64,000 nt of DNA from Adlercreutzia sp. ZJ141 (lineage in GTDB: Bacteria > Actinomycetota > Coriobacteriia > Coriobacteriales > Eggerthellaceae), in assembly GCF_011038965.1 (NCBI RefSeq), contig NZ_JAAKEB010000008.1:1-64000 (forward strand), written 5' to 3'. Within the stretch, counting starts at the first letter, position 1. Every line of letters begins with the position of its first letter. Shown one piece after another: positions 52,877 to 60,927 of the stretch. A model generated the notes under the pieces. The model was not told where the DNA came from. It searched no databases and saw only the letters and a list, made by a program, of their open reading frames with translations. The position numbers were made by a program, and so were the translations under genes.

Positions 52877-55312
52877 GTGGATAATCCCGTCCCCTACCAG
52901 CCCAGCCTATCGCGTCGCAGCTTTCTAAAAACAGCCTGCGCCGTTGGCGCAACGGGCGTTGCTGCAGGAGGCCTTCCTTTGGCATCACAATGCTTGGCCC
53001 CTGTAAGCGCACACGCAGAAAGCGAAGAGCACATTGCATGCACGTTACATCAAACCCACTGCGCAGGTTCTTGTTCGCTGCAATGCACTGTTCGCGATGG
53101 CCGACTCGTAAAGATCGAGCCAAACGAACACACCCCCGAGCGCTATTCGGTCGCCTGCCTTCGAGGTATTTCCGAAGTACAACGTATCTATGGCGATGGG
53201 CGCATTCAGACACCTTTAAAGCGCGTCGGAGAACGCGGAGAAGGCGCATTTGAAGCCGTATCGTGGGACGAAGCACTCGATGACATCTGCAATCAAATCA
53301 AGGAAATTCAACGTGAGTACGGAACAGATGCAGTACTCGTGTCGCAATCGGGTGAGCCGGGTGTCGATTTTCATTTCATGAGCTCGATTTTGAATTCCGC
53401 AACCACTGGTGCACAAAACCAGGGCATCGACGTGGGTATCGGCAACGGCTTCGACCCGACGCTCGGCGGCGTTGGCGGTGGGTTCGCCATGGTCACGTCC
53501 GAGCCTCGCGACTGGGTTCACTCGAAGCTGGTTCTCACAGTGGGAAGCAACTTCTGCGAGTCAAGTCTCGTTTCTTGTCGCGAATTCTTCGAGGCAAAAG
53601 AAGCCGGCGCGAAGATGATAACGATCGACCCCCACTATTCAACCACCGCATCGAAGTCAACCGAATGGGTTCCCATTGAACCAGGTACCGACGCGGCGTT
53701 CTATCTGGGAATGATCAGTCACATCGTAGAGAACAACCTTATCGACACGGAATTCATTCAAAAACATACCTCGCTGCCATTTCTCGTGGATCAAGCGACC
53801 GGCAAAATGGTACGCGCCCACGAACCGGTAGAGGTTATCGATGCCGAAACGGATAAACCCCGCGCGGAAACCGGCGAAGAGAATCCGTTTTTTGTCATCG
53901 ACCCCACTACGGGCGAAGCCATCGAGTACAACCGGTGCGAAAACCCCCAGCTTGAGGGCAATGTGAACGTGAACGGCACAAGCGCTACCACCGCCTACAG
54001 TCTCATGAAGAAGAATCAGGAAAGCTACAGCACTGTATGGGCCGAAAGCATCACCGGCATTCCCGCAGCAAAGATTGAAGAGATTGCCGAACTATACGCC
54101 GAAGGCCCCGCCGCCATCGCGTTTGGATGGGGCGGCGGCGACAAGATGAGCAACGCCGACATTGCCGGACACGCCATCGGGCTGATCACAAGCCTCACGG
54201 GCAACATAGGAAAGCACGGAGCGGGCTCGGGCGTGTGGTTGGGAGCGGCTTACAGCAGTCACCACGCAACTCTTGGTGCCTGGCCACTTCCCGAGAACAT
54301 GATTCCAGGCAGCGGCGCATACGATCTTCGGTATGTTCGTGATTCGGGCGAGGCTCCCAAAGCCATGATATGCATTGGCGACAACCCCGCGCAGTACGGC
54401 GCAACGGCTGGAAAAACCTGGAACTGGCTTAACAAGATCGATCTTATTGTCATGATCGACCCCTACCACCGCGAAACCGAGAAATACGCCGACTACGTTT
54501 TACCAACCACCACACGCTTTGAGCGAGACGACGAGTGCGGCACCATTGTGAGCGGCTTCAACCAGATTGTCATGCAGCAGAAGGTTATCGACCCGCTTTT
54601 CGAGGCAAAAACCGGACTCTGGATAGAGCGCGAGTTTGCAAAGCGGTTCGACTGCGAAGATGCGCTTCCCAAAGACGGGCGCGAATACTGCGAAGCACTG
54701 CTCGCGAATTCGGAAGACCCTTACTACAACCAGCTAACCGTTGACGATATCATGAACAACGGTGGCGTGTGGCCCATGGAAAATGTCGAAGAGCCACGAC
54801 TTGCCAACTTCGATCTGGTATTCGCCACGCCATCTACGCGACTCGAACCCTACTACGAAAACAGGATCGATGTCGACCAAGCCCTTCCTACTTGGGTTCC
54901 TTGCAACGAAGCAACGGCAGACAACCCTCTGCGCGAGAAGTACCCTTTGCAGCTATCCAACGTGAGGTCGAGGTTTTATATCCACAACCAAATGTATTCG
55001 AACAAGTGGCTCCAGGCCTACAATGAGCCACATATCGAGCTTAACCCGGCTGATATGGATACCAGAGAACTAAGCAACGGCGACGCCGTCAACATCTTCA
55101 ACGATCGCGGCTCTTTTAGCGTGCCAGTACTTGCTAACTCGGCCGTACGGCCAGGGTCTGCGCGTATTATCGAAGGCGTGACCAGCGATTACAGTATTAA
55201 AGGCAACCTTCAAGACATAACCAACGACAAACTGGAAGAGCGTGGCGCATCCCTTTTGTGCGGACCTGTTGTCCCGTTCTCAGACACACTCGTTGAAGTG
55301 ACGAAAGCATAA
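52877..55312 (+). CDS. Molybdopterin-dependent oxidoreductase, DMSO reductase family (catalytic subunit)
   Basis: 811 residues from GTG 52877, with GGAGG five bases upstream. Tat signal SRRSFLKTACAVGATGVAAG and likely cleavage after SAHA, so it is exported folded. Fe-S cluster cysteines in HQTHCAGSCSLQC and SVACLRG. Molybdopterin-binding signatures include IGNGFDPTLGGVGGG, TIDPHYSTTASKSTEWVPIE PGTDAAFYLGM, FGWGGGDKMSNADIAGHAIG and the C-terminal NVRSRFYIHNQM, then LNPADMDTRELSNGDAVNIF. Oxygen-atom or similar reductase; the substrate is not predictable. Forms an operon with the Fe-S and NrfD subunits. Confidence 0.93.
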   Translation: MDNPVPYQPSLSRRSFLKTACAVGATGVAAGGLPLASQCLAPVSAHAESEEHIACTLHQTHCAGSCSLQCTVRDGRLVKIEPNEHTPERYSVACLRGISEVQRIYGDGRIQTPLKRVGERGEGAFEAVSWDEALDDICNQIKEIQREYGTDAVLVSQSGEPGVDFHFMSSILNSATTGAQNQGIDVGIGNGFDPTLGGVGGGFAMVTSEPRDWVHSKLVLTVGSNFCESSLVSCREFFEAKEAGAKMITIDPHYSTTASKSTEWVPIEPGTDAAFYLGMISHIVENNLIDTEFIQKHTSLPFLVDQATGKMVRAHEPVEVIDAETDKPRAETGEENPFFVIDPTTGEAIEYNRCENPQLEGNVNVNGTSATTAYSLMKKNQESYSTVWAESITGIPAAKIEEIAELYAEGPAAIAFGWGGGDKMSNADIAGHAIGLITSLTGNIGKHGAGSGVWLGAAYSSHHATLGAWPLPENMIPGSGAYDLRYVRDSGEAPKAMICIGDNPAQYGATAGKTWNWLNKIDLIVMIDPYHRETEKYADYVLPTTTRFERDDECGTIVSGFNQIVMQQKVIDPLFEAKTGLWIEREFAKRFDCEDALPKDGREYCEALLANSEDPYYNQLTVDDIMNNGGVWPMENVEEPRLANFDLVFATPSTRLEPYYENRIDVDQALPTWVPCNEATADNPLREKYPLQLSNVRSRFYIHNQMYSNKWLQAYNEPHIELNPADMDTRELSNGDAVNIFNDRGSFSVPVLANSAVRPGSARIIEGVTSDYSIKGNLQDITNDKLEERGASLLCGPVVPFSDTLVEVTKA

Positions 55313-55330
55313 GGGAAGGGGGAACCACAA

Positions 55331-55948
55331 ATGACCAAACTGGCGATAGCAATTAATAAGGATCGTTGCGTAGGCTGCCAGACATGCTCTGTTGCCTGCA
55401 AGATGAACAACAACGTGCCCGACGGAATGCTATGGAACCGCGTGCTCACCGAGGGTTGTGACGTTGCTGACGGAGCCGTCGGCACCTATCCAAACCTCAG
55501 CCGCGACTACCTTCCTATTGCCTGTCAGCACTGCGAGGATGCAGCGTGTCAGAAAGTGTGCCCGACAGGAGCCACCTACAAGGACGAAAAAGGTAGGGTA
55601 GAAATAAACTACGACAAATGCATCGGATGCCGCATGTGTATGGCGGCATGCCCCTACAACGCCCGCGTCTTTAACTGGGACGAGCCAACACGAGTAACCG
55701 CTGCCGACTACGGTGACGCCCGCGTCCCCGCGCGGCGCAAAGGTGTTGCCGAAAAGTGCACGCTATGCAAGGAGCGAACGGATAACGGCGACATGCCGAT
55801 GTGCGTACGCGTCTGCCCTGCGCACGCTCGCACGTTCGGTGACCTCGATGATCCGAATTCCGAAATATCACAGCTAAAACGCAACGGAAGCGCCCATGTT
55901 CTCCTTGAAGAGAAGGGCACTCATCCGCAAGTTTTCTATCTCCACTAA
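55331..55948 (+). CDS. 4Fe-4S electron-transfer subunit (DmsB-like)
   Basis: 205 residues with four cysteine clusters: CVGCQTCSVACKMN, CQHCEDAACQKVCPTG, CIGCRMCMAACPYN, and CTLCKERTDNGDMPMCVRVC. This is the canonical DmsB/NrfC-type four-cluster ferredoxin that carries electrons from the membrane subunit to the catalytic subunit. It follows the catalytic gene by 18 bp, with AAGGGGG upstream. Confidence 0.95.
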   Translation: MTKLAIAINKDRCVGCQTCSVACKMNNNVPDGMLWNRVLTEGCDVADGAVGTYPNLSRDYLPIACQHCEDAACQKVCPTGATYKDEKGRVEINYDKCIGCRMCMAACPYNARVFNWDEPTRVTAADYGDARVPARRKGVAEKCTLCKERTDNGDMPMCVRVCPAHARTFGDLDDPNSEISQLKRNGSAHVLLEEKGTHPQVFYLH

Positions 55949-55960
55949 GGATGTGCGGCC

Positions 55961-57121
55961 ATGAATACAGCTAAAAACAGAAAGCTCACGTATGGAATCC
56001 TTGGCGTATTGACGGCTATAGGCGTTGTGTGCTGGATTTACCAGCTTGTGGCAGGCCTTGGCGTTACTGGAATGAACAACGCCAATTCGTGGGGCACCTA
56101 CATTATTATGTTCATGTTCTTCGTAGGACTGTCCGCCGGCGGCCTTATCGTGGCAAGCTCGGCGCATGTGTTTCACATCGAGAAGTTCAAGAAGGTGTCG
56201 AAACCTGCGGTTATCGTGTCGACGGTTTGCATCTGCATGGCAGGCATGTTCATACTTATCGACCTAGGCGGATTCACAAACGTGTGGCGCATCTTAGTCG
56301 GGCCAAACCCCACCTCGCCTCTTCTGTGGGACATGTGCGTGATCACCATCTACCTTATCATCAATATCTTGGACCTGTTCTGGATGCACAAGGGCGACGA
56401 GCATAAGGTTGACGTCTTGTCACGCTTTGCTCTTCCCGTTGCTATACTGGTACATTCCGTCACGGCGTGGATCTTCGGCCTTCAGATTGCGAAAGCCTGG
56501 TATACCGCCATCATGGCTCCTATTTTCGTGGCGTCCGCCATGGACTCAGGCCTGTCTCTTCTGCTGCTTTCGTTGCTGGCGCTTGAAAAGATGGAAAAGA
56601 TTAAAATCGGCTCGTCCCTCATGGGATTCCTTGCCGGCCTGCTTGCAACCTGCATTGCTGTAGATGCCTACTTTATCGGCTGCGAGGTGCTGACGATGGC
56701 CTACCCCGGAGCCCACGAAGCCGTTGCTCTGTCACACATGCTCACGGGTGCCACCGCGCCGTTCTTCTGGTTTGAGGTGATAGGCGGGCTTGTTGTTCCG
56801 TTCTGTATCTTGGTGTTTGCGAAGAACAGGCAGCGGAAAGGGCTCGTCATTGTTGCGTCTATGCTTGTTATCGCAGGCGTACTCTGCAAGCGCATCTGGC
56901 TTCTGCTGACGAGTTTTATTACGCCCAACATCGAGGGTGCAGCAGGAATTACTCTTGGAAACCAGGGTGTTATCGAAAGCGCAGGTTCAATGTGGGCTCT
57001 CAGTGGAGCCTATATGCCCACAGCCATAGAGATTATTATCGTCATCGGCGTTCTGTCTTTGGGAGTATTGGCGTTCCTGGTGCTTTCGGACATATTCATC
57101 ACCCCCAGCAAGAACGACTAA
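55961..57121 (+). CDS. NrfD/PsrC-type membrane anchor subunit
   Basis: 386 residues, eight to ten membrane segments. Features: NANSWGTYIIMFMFFVGLSA GGLIVASSAH, NPTSPLLWDM and KAWYTAIMAPIFVASAMDSGLS, LTGATAPFFWFEVIGGLVVP, matching the NrfD family that oxidises quinol and passes electrons to the Fe-S subunit. Last gene of the three-gene operon; a hairpin follows 130 bp later. Confidence 0.93.
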   Translation: MNTAKNRKLTYGILGVLTAIGVVCWIYQLVAGLGVTGMNNANSWGTYIIMFMFFVGLSAGGLIVASSAHVFHIEKFKKVSKPAVIVSTVCICMAGMFILIDLGGFTNVWRILVGPNPTSPLLWDMCVITIYLIINILDLFWMHKGDEHKVDVLSRFALPVAILVHSVTAWIFGLQIAKAWYTAIMAPIFVASAMDSGLSLLLLSLLALEKMEKIKIGSSLMGFLAGLLATCIAVDAYFIGCEVLTMAYPGAHEAVALSHMLTGATAPFFWFEVIGGLVVPFCILVFAKNRQRKGLVIVASMLVIAGVLCKRIWLLLTSFITPNIEGAAGITLGNQGVIESAGSMWALSGAYMPTAIEIIIVIGVLSLGVLAFLVLSDIFITPSKND

Positions 57122-57248
57122 ACCAAAACGGCTCTGTCCTCTGCCTTTTTGTATTGACGAAGGAACTGCTGGAAACAACCGCATCAACGGTGACTACCAT
57201 TAGTACCCGGGAATTCATACAAGCGGCAATAGCGTCAAGAGGGATTTA

Positions 57249-57283
57249 TAGGCTCACCCGAGAAGCAAGCTCGGGTGAGCCTA
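57249..57283. terminator. Perfect 14-bp stem-loop after the reductase operon
   Basis: TAGGCTCACCCGAG (57249-57262) pairs with its complement (57270-57283) across AAGCAAG. No U-run follows on either strand, so termination may be Rho-independent only weakly; alternatively a shared end for the convergent ZIP gene. Confidence 0.6.
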
Positions 57284-57337
57284 CTCATCAAACCCCTAAC
57301 GATATGGGTCAGATGTTTCCCAACCCCAGTTGCCTTT

Positions 57338-58132
57338 CTACCCCAGCGCAACGTCTAGGATCATCATGAGCACAAAGCCGATCGCCACGCCAACAGTACC
57401 GATGTTAGTGTGACAACCCTGCTGGGTTTGCGGAATAAGTTCCTCGGTAACCACGTAGATCATTGCACCGGCGGCAAAAGCCAACAGGTAAGGCAAAACC
57501 GGCAGCGCCAAACCTGCGATAGCCAGCATAAGCAGCGCACCAGCAGGCTCCACTGCACCGCACGCCACACCAAGCGCGAACGCCTTGGGGCGCGACATGC
57601 CACTGGCAACCAACGGCAGCGACACAATGGCGCCTTCCGGCACGTTCTGTACCGCAATACCCACCGAAAGTGCGATAACACCCGACAGTGCCATTCCCGC
57701 ATTCCCCGCAAGAAAGCCTGCAAGCACCACGCCGACCGCCATACCCTCGGGCAGGTTATGGATTGCCAGCGCGAGCATCATCATCGTGGGCTTCTTGAGT
57801 GCGGTGGGCCTGCCCTCCGGCTCGTCGGATCCTATGTGCAAGTGCGGCGTGAAGTGGTCGATGACCAGCAGAAACCCAACACCGCTCAGAAAACCAACTG
57901 TAGCGGGAAGCCAGGCGGGCACACCCGTACCCTCGGCCGCCTCGAGCGAAGGAATAATCAGGCTCCACACGCTAGCCGCAATCATCACGCCCGCCGCAAA
58001 ACCCACGAGCGCCTTCGAGAACCGCTCGGACATGCCGTGGCGCAACAGAAACACAAACGCCGCGCCGAGCGCATTACCCGCAAAAGGCACGACAAGAGCC
58101 ACGGCCATACCAATAAGGGTTGAGCTTTCCAT
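57338..58132 (-). CDS. ZIP-family metal transporter
   Basis: 264 residues, eight membrane segments. The family motifs are clear: MLALAIHNLPEGMAVGVVLA (HNxPEG), AVQNVPEGAIVSLPLVASGM (second NVPEG), and a His-rich loop DHFTPHLHIGSDEPEG. Imports zinc or another divalent metal. ATG 58132 has a GAGG sequence upstream. A strong inverted repeat lies about 40 bp before the start and might control it. Confidence 0.93.
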   Translation of the reverse strand: MESSTLIGMAVALVVPFAGNALGAAFVFLLRHGMSERFSKALVGFAAGVMIAASVWSLIIPSLEAAEGTGVPAWLPATVGFLSGVGFLLVIDHFTPHLHIGSDEPEGRPTALKKPTMMMLALAIHNLPEGMAVGVVLAGFLAGNAGMALSGVIALSVGIAVQNVPEGAIVSLPLVASGMSRPKAFALGVACGAVEPAGALLMLAIAGLALPVLPYLLAFAAGAMIYVVTEELIPQTQQGCHTNIGTVGVAIGFVLMMILDVALG

Positions 58133-58174
58133 AGGGCTATACCTCGCTTCATCTTCGAGTCAACGGGGTTAAGA

Positions 58175-58235
58175 AAACACTGATTAATTCCACCAGCCCT
58201 ATGTTTACGGGACAAGACGGCCTTAATCAGTGTTT
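58175..58235 (-). promoter_or_regulatory. Inverted repeat in the ZIP leader
   Basis: AAACACTGATTAA (58175-58187) and its complement TTAATCAGTGTTT (58223-58235) with a 35-nt loop. On the minus strand the stem is followed by TTTTCTTAAC, so it can act as an attenuator or be a bound operator for a metal regulator. The loop (CCGTAAACATAGGGCTGGTGG) is not a known riboswitch to me. Confidence 0.55.
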
Positions 58236-58610
58236 CCTTGAGCAGAGCACTCGCAGCAGACCCGCAGCATACCTTTCCCAGCTTACCCGAAAACACTCTC
58301 CCCGTTAGGTTGCGTTACCAGCCTCAAGTCAGAACGTCATCGTTTCGTGACACACCCTTCCACTGAGCGCATCGCCAATGCGTTCAAAAAGACTGCACTC
58401 TTAATTCCTTCCGATTGGCGTCGGTAATGGTAACCCACATACGGAAGGGATCGATTTTCGAAAAAGCTCAGATCTGATGAGTCCTCCACCGCGAAACATA
58501 CTACAAAGACCCGCAAGGCCGTCGCTTTCGGAATAGAGGTTTTCTTGCGAATGTGCATATTCCTGACTGCAACCGCACCAGACTGCGAGATCCTGTCTTT
58601 GGGAGGTCAC
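58236..58610. other. Intergenic region before the membrane-protein gene
   Basis: 375 bp. A minus-strand frame of 73 residues (58337-58558) has only a partial ribosome-binding site (AGGAAT immediately before its ATG), is of low complexity in support, and resembles nothing known. Otherwise nothing is recognised. Confidence 0.35.
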
Positions 58611-59066
58611 ATGTTTAAGGTTCAGGGAAAGTACTTACTCACAATAGCTTCTGCGGTTTGGATTCTTGCTGGGCTAAACATCCTTCGCCTGGGTATTCTG
58701 GCATGCCTGGAAGGAAGCACCCCGGTTTGGATTATGGCAGTAGGTATTCCATTTGTCTTTTTGGTCTTCCATATGATGTTTTCGAAGCTTGTCGGTAAGC
58801 ACTCCGATCGCATCCGTAACTACGGCAACGAAAAGATACACGTTTTGAAGTTTTTCGACGCAAAAGGATACGTCATCATGGCTGTCATGATGGGTGGCGG
58901 AATCTCGTTGCGCGCCTTTGGGCTGGTTCCAGTTTGGTTTATCGCCTTCTTCTACACCGGCCTGGGAATCGCCCTCACACTCGCTGGCATCGGATTCCTG
59001 CTCCATTTCGTAAAGCGCGGCGGCAACATCGTCTGCCCCGTCACAAAGAAGACACGACTGGCATAA
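58611..59066 (+). CDS. Small integral membrane protein of unknown function
   Basis: 151 residues from ATG 58611, with GGGAGG a few bases upstream. Four membrane segments: YLLTIASAVWILAGLNILRL, TPVWIMAVGIPFVFLVFHMM, YVIMAVMMGGGISLRAFGLV, and FFYTGLGIALTLAGIGFLLH. No family recognised. Single gene, with the ABC pair starting 225 bp later. Confidence 0.75.
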   Translation: MFKVQGKYLLTIASAVWILAGLNILRLGILACLEGSTPVWIMAVGIPFVFLVFHMMFSKLVGKHSDRIRNYGNEKIHVLKFFDAKGYVIMAVMMGGGISLRAFGLVPVWFIAFFYTGLGIALTLAGIGFLLHFVKRGGNIVCPVTKKTRLA

Positions 59067-59291
59067 GGCAAGGCAGCACATCTTGCGTCTCTGAAGGACA
59101 ACCGACGTTTGGATTGTGGGAAAAATCAGAGCATGGTTTGGCGAATGATAAGTTCTCGGTAAGTTCTCTTAAACAGGCCACTGGTTCAGACAAAGCCACA
59201 GCATACTCATAGTATAGTTGGAGCGGTTCGCTCTTAAGCGCATGTATTGTTCACTACCTTTCTCGCCAAGAACGTAAGGAGGGAGACTCGG

Positions 59292-59975
59292 GTGGCGTTT
59301 TTTGAGATAAGAGAGCTCACGGTGTCGTATCGGCGAAACGGTGTTACATTCGAGCCGTTCAACAGTATCAGTTTCGAGCTTTCGGAGGGACAGATCGCAG
59401 ACCTCATTGGTACTTCGGGGTCGGGCAAGTCGAGTCTGCTCTGCGCCTGCGCGTGTCTTCTTCCTAATACGAGTGGCTCGCTCTTGCTCAAAGAGGTCAG
59501 CTCAAACTCGCTCTCACCAGAAGAATGGCGAAAGCGCGTTTGCTATGTGCCGCAGAAGCCTACCGTCATCCCTGGCACCGTACGCGATAACCTGCTGCTA
59601 CCTTGGAGCTTTCGAGTACGCCGAAACGACACCCCACCAAGCGACACCGAACTCCGCTTGCTCATGGACGAAGCATCCCTTGGCGAAGTGAACCTCGACC
59701 GAGACGCCGCGCAGCTATCCGGCGGCGAGCTTGCCCGAGTCGCGCTCCTGCGCGCTTTCGCCACCAAACCAAACGTCCTTTTGCTTGACGAAGTGGATGC
59801 TGCACTCGATGACGCTTCAGCGAGAGCGGTTTCAAACCTCACGCGAAGGCTCGTTCGCAACGATACGGCTTGCCTGCGCATTCGCCACAGACCTCCCGAT
59901 GGTGCCGCCGACAGAATGTTCAAGCTGGAACACGGCACAATCACGCAGCTCAATTGCACAGATAAGGGGGTCTAA
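59292..59975 (+). CDS. ABC transporter ATP-binding protein (FetA/YbbL-like)
   Basis: 227 residues from GTG 59292, with AAGGAGG nine bases upstream. Walker A IGTSGSGKSSLLCACACLLP, YVPQKPTVIPGTVRDNL, signature LSGGELARVALLRAFATKPN, Walker B VLLLDEVDAALDD. The switch region near the end (CLRIRHRPPDGAADRM) departs from the usual VTHD-type motif, though a His is kept. With the downstream permease it matches the YbbL/YbbM (FetAB) exporter pair linked to iron handling. Confidence 0.88.
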   Translation: MAFFEIRELTVSYRRNGVTFEPFNSISFELSEGQIADLIGTSGSGKSSLLCACACLLPNTSGSLLLKEVSSNSLSPEEWRKRVCYVPQKPTVIPGTVRDNLLLPWSFRVRRNDTPPSDTELRLLMDEASLGEVNLDRDAAQLSGGELARVALLRAFATKPNVLLLDEVDAALDDASARAVSNLTRRLVRNDTACLRIRHRPPDGAADRMFKLEHGTITQLNCTDKGV

Positions 59976-59976
59976 C

Positions 59977-60768
59977 GTGAACGCAGGCGTTATCGACATA
60001 GGGTATCTGGAACTCTTCGGGGCTACAGCCTTCATGCTTGTAGCGGCCATTGTTGCATGGGCGCTCAGACTTAAGCAAACCAAGGCTATTGTGGTTGCAA
60101 CCACTCGCTGCTTCTTGCAACTGCTAGCAATGGGACTGCTGCTTGTCTACCTGTTCAAATACCAGTCGTGGTGGCTCGTTTGTCTCGTACTGGTGGGAAT
60201 GTCGCTTGCCGCCACACAAATTGCCTTAGGCCGCGTGAAGGGCAAAGGACTCAACATTTGGCCGGAAGTGTTTGGGTCAATCTTCTTGTCGTCAATGATC
60301 GTAGCGTTCACGGTGGTCGAGGCTATTGTTCACGCTTCGCCGTGGTATGACGCACGCGTGCTCGTACCGATATCAGGAATGGTTCTTGGCAGCACACTGA
60401 GCGCGACCGCTGTGGCAGTTGACAGACTCTTTTCAGACATGGACACACGCGCGGATGAGATTGCAGCGTATCTAGCACTTGGCGCAACGCCAAAGGAAGC
60501 AGCCCTTCCTTCGATTCGCAAGGCTATCGGCTCGGGTCTTACCCCTGCTCTTGCTACCATGTCGGCAGCGGGCATCGTTCAGATTCCCGGCATGATGTCT
60601 GGGCAAGTACTTGCCGGCGCAGACCCCATGATCGCAGCGAAATACCAGATAGTTGTCTTGCTTATGATCTCTGCAGCAACAACCTTGTCTATTGTCGCAA
60701 TTTGTTTTTCTACCTATCGCAAGCGCTTCACATCGAACGGATGCTTCCTCTCCCCCGCACTACGGTAA
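59977..60768 (+). CDS. ABC transporter permease (FetB/YbbM-like)
   Basis: 263 residues from GTG 59977, with AAGGGGG before it. Six to seven membrane segments with VVATTRCFLQLLAMGLLLVY, LVPISGMVLGSTLSATAVAV, ALGATPKEAALPSIRKAI and TMSAAGIVQIPGMMSGQVLA GADPMIAAKYQI, diagnostic of the YbbM/FetB family. Starts 1 bp after the ATPase stop. Confidence 0.93.
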   Translation: MNAGVIDIGYLELFGATAFMLVAAIVAWALRLKQTKAIVVATTRCFLQLLAMGLLLVYLFKYQSWWLVCLVLVGMSLAATQIALGRVKGKGLNIWPEVFGSIFLSSMIVAFTVVEAIVHASPWYDARVLVPISGMVLGSTLSATAVAVDRLFSDMDTRADEIAAYLALGATPKEAALPSIRKAIGSGLTPALATMSAAGIVQIPGMMSGQVLAGADPMIAAKYQIVVLLMISAATTLSIVAICFSTYRKRFTSNGCFLSPALR

Positions 60769-60927
60769 GTCGAAGCACCCCTTAGCGGCAAGGCAGAATA
60801 CACTATCCCTTGCACTGACAGCTTTCATCGGCACTTTCTTTGCTTCTTATTTCCACATCACTCACGTAGCGGGCAGCTTTTCACTACCCGCTACGACATA
60901 ACTACTCAAACACTCTTACTTAACTTG

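Noticed and set aside
58175-58235. yybP-ykoY or czcD-type metal riboswitch in the ZIP leader
   Set aside because: The conserved bases of those riboswitches could not be found in the loop; only the plain stem is supported.
58337-58558. 73-residue minus-strand open frame between ZIP and the membrane-protein gene
   Set aside because: Only AGGAAT directly before the ATG and no family similarity; kept as an unsupported possibility in the intergenic entry.
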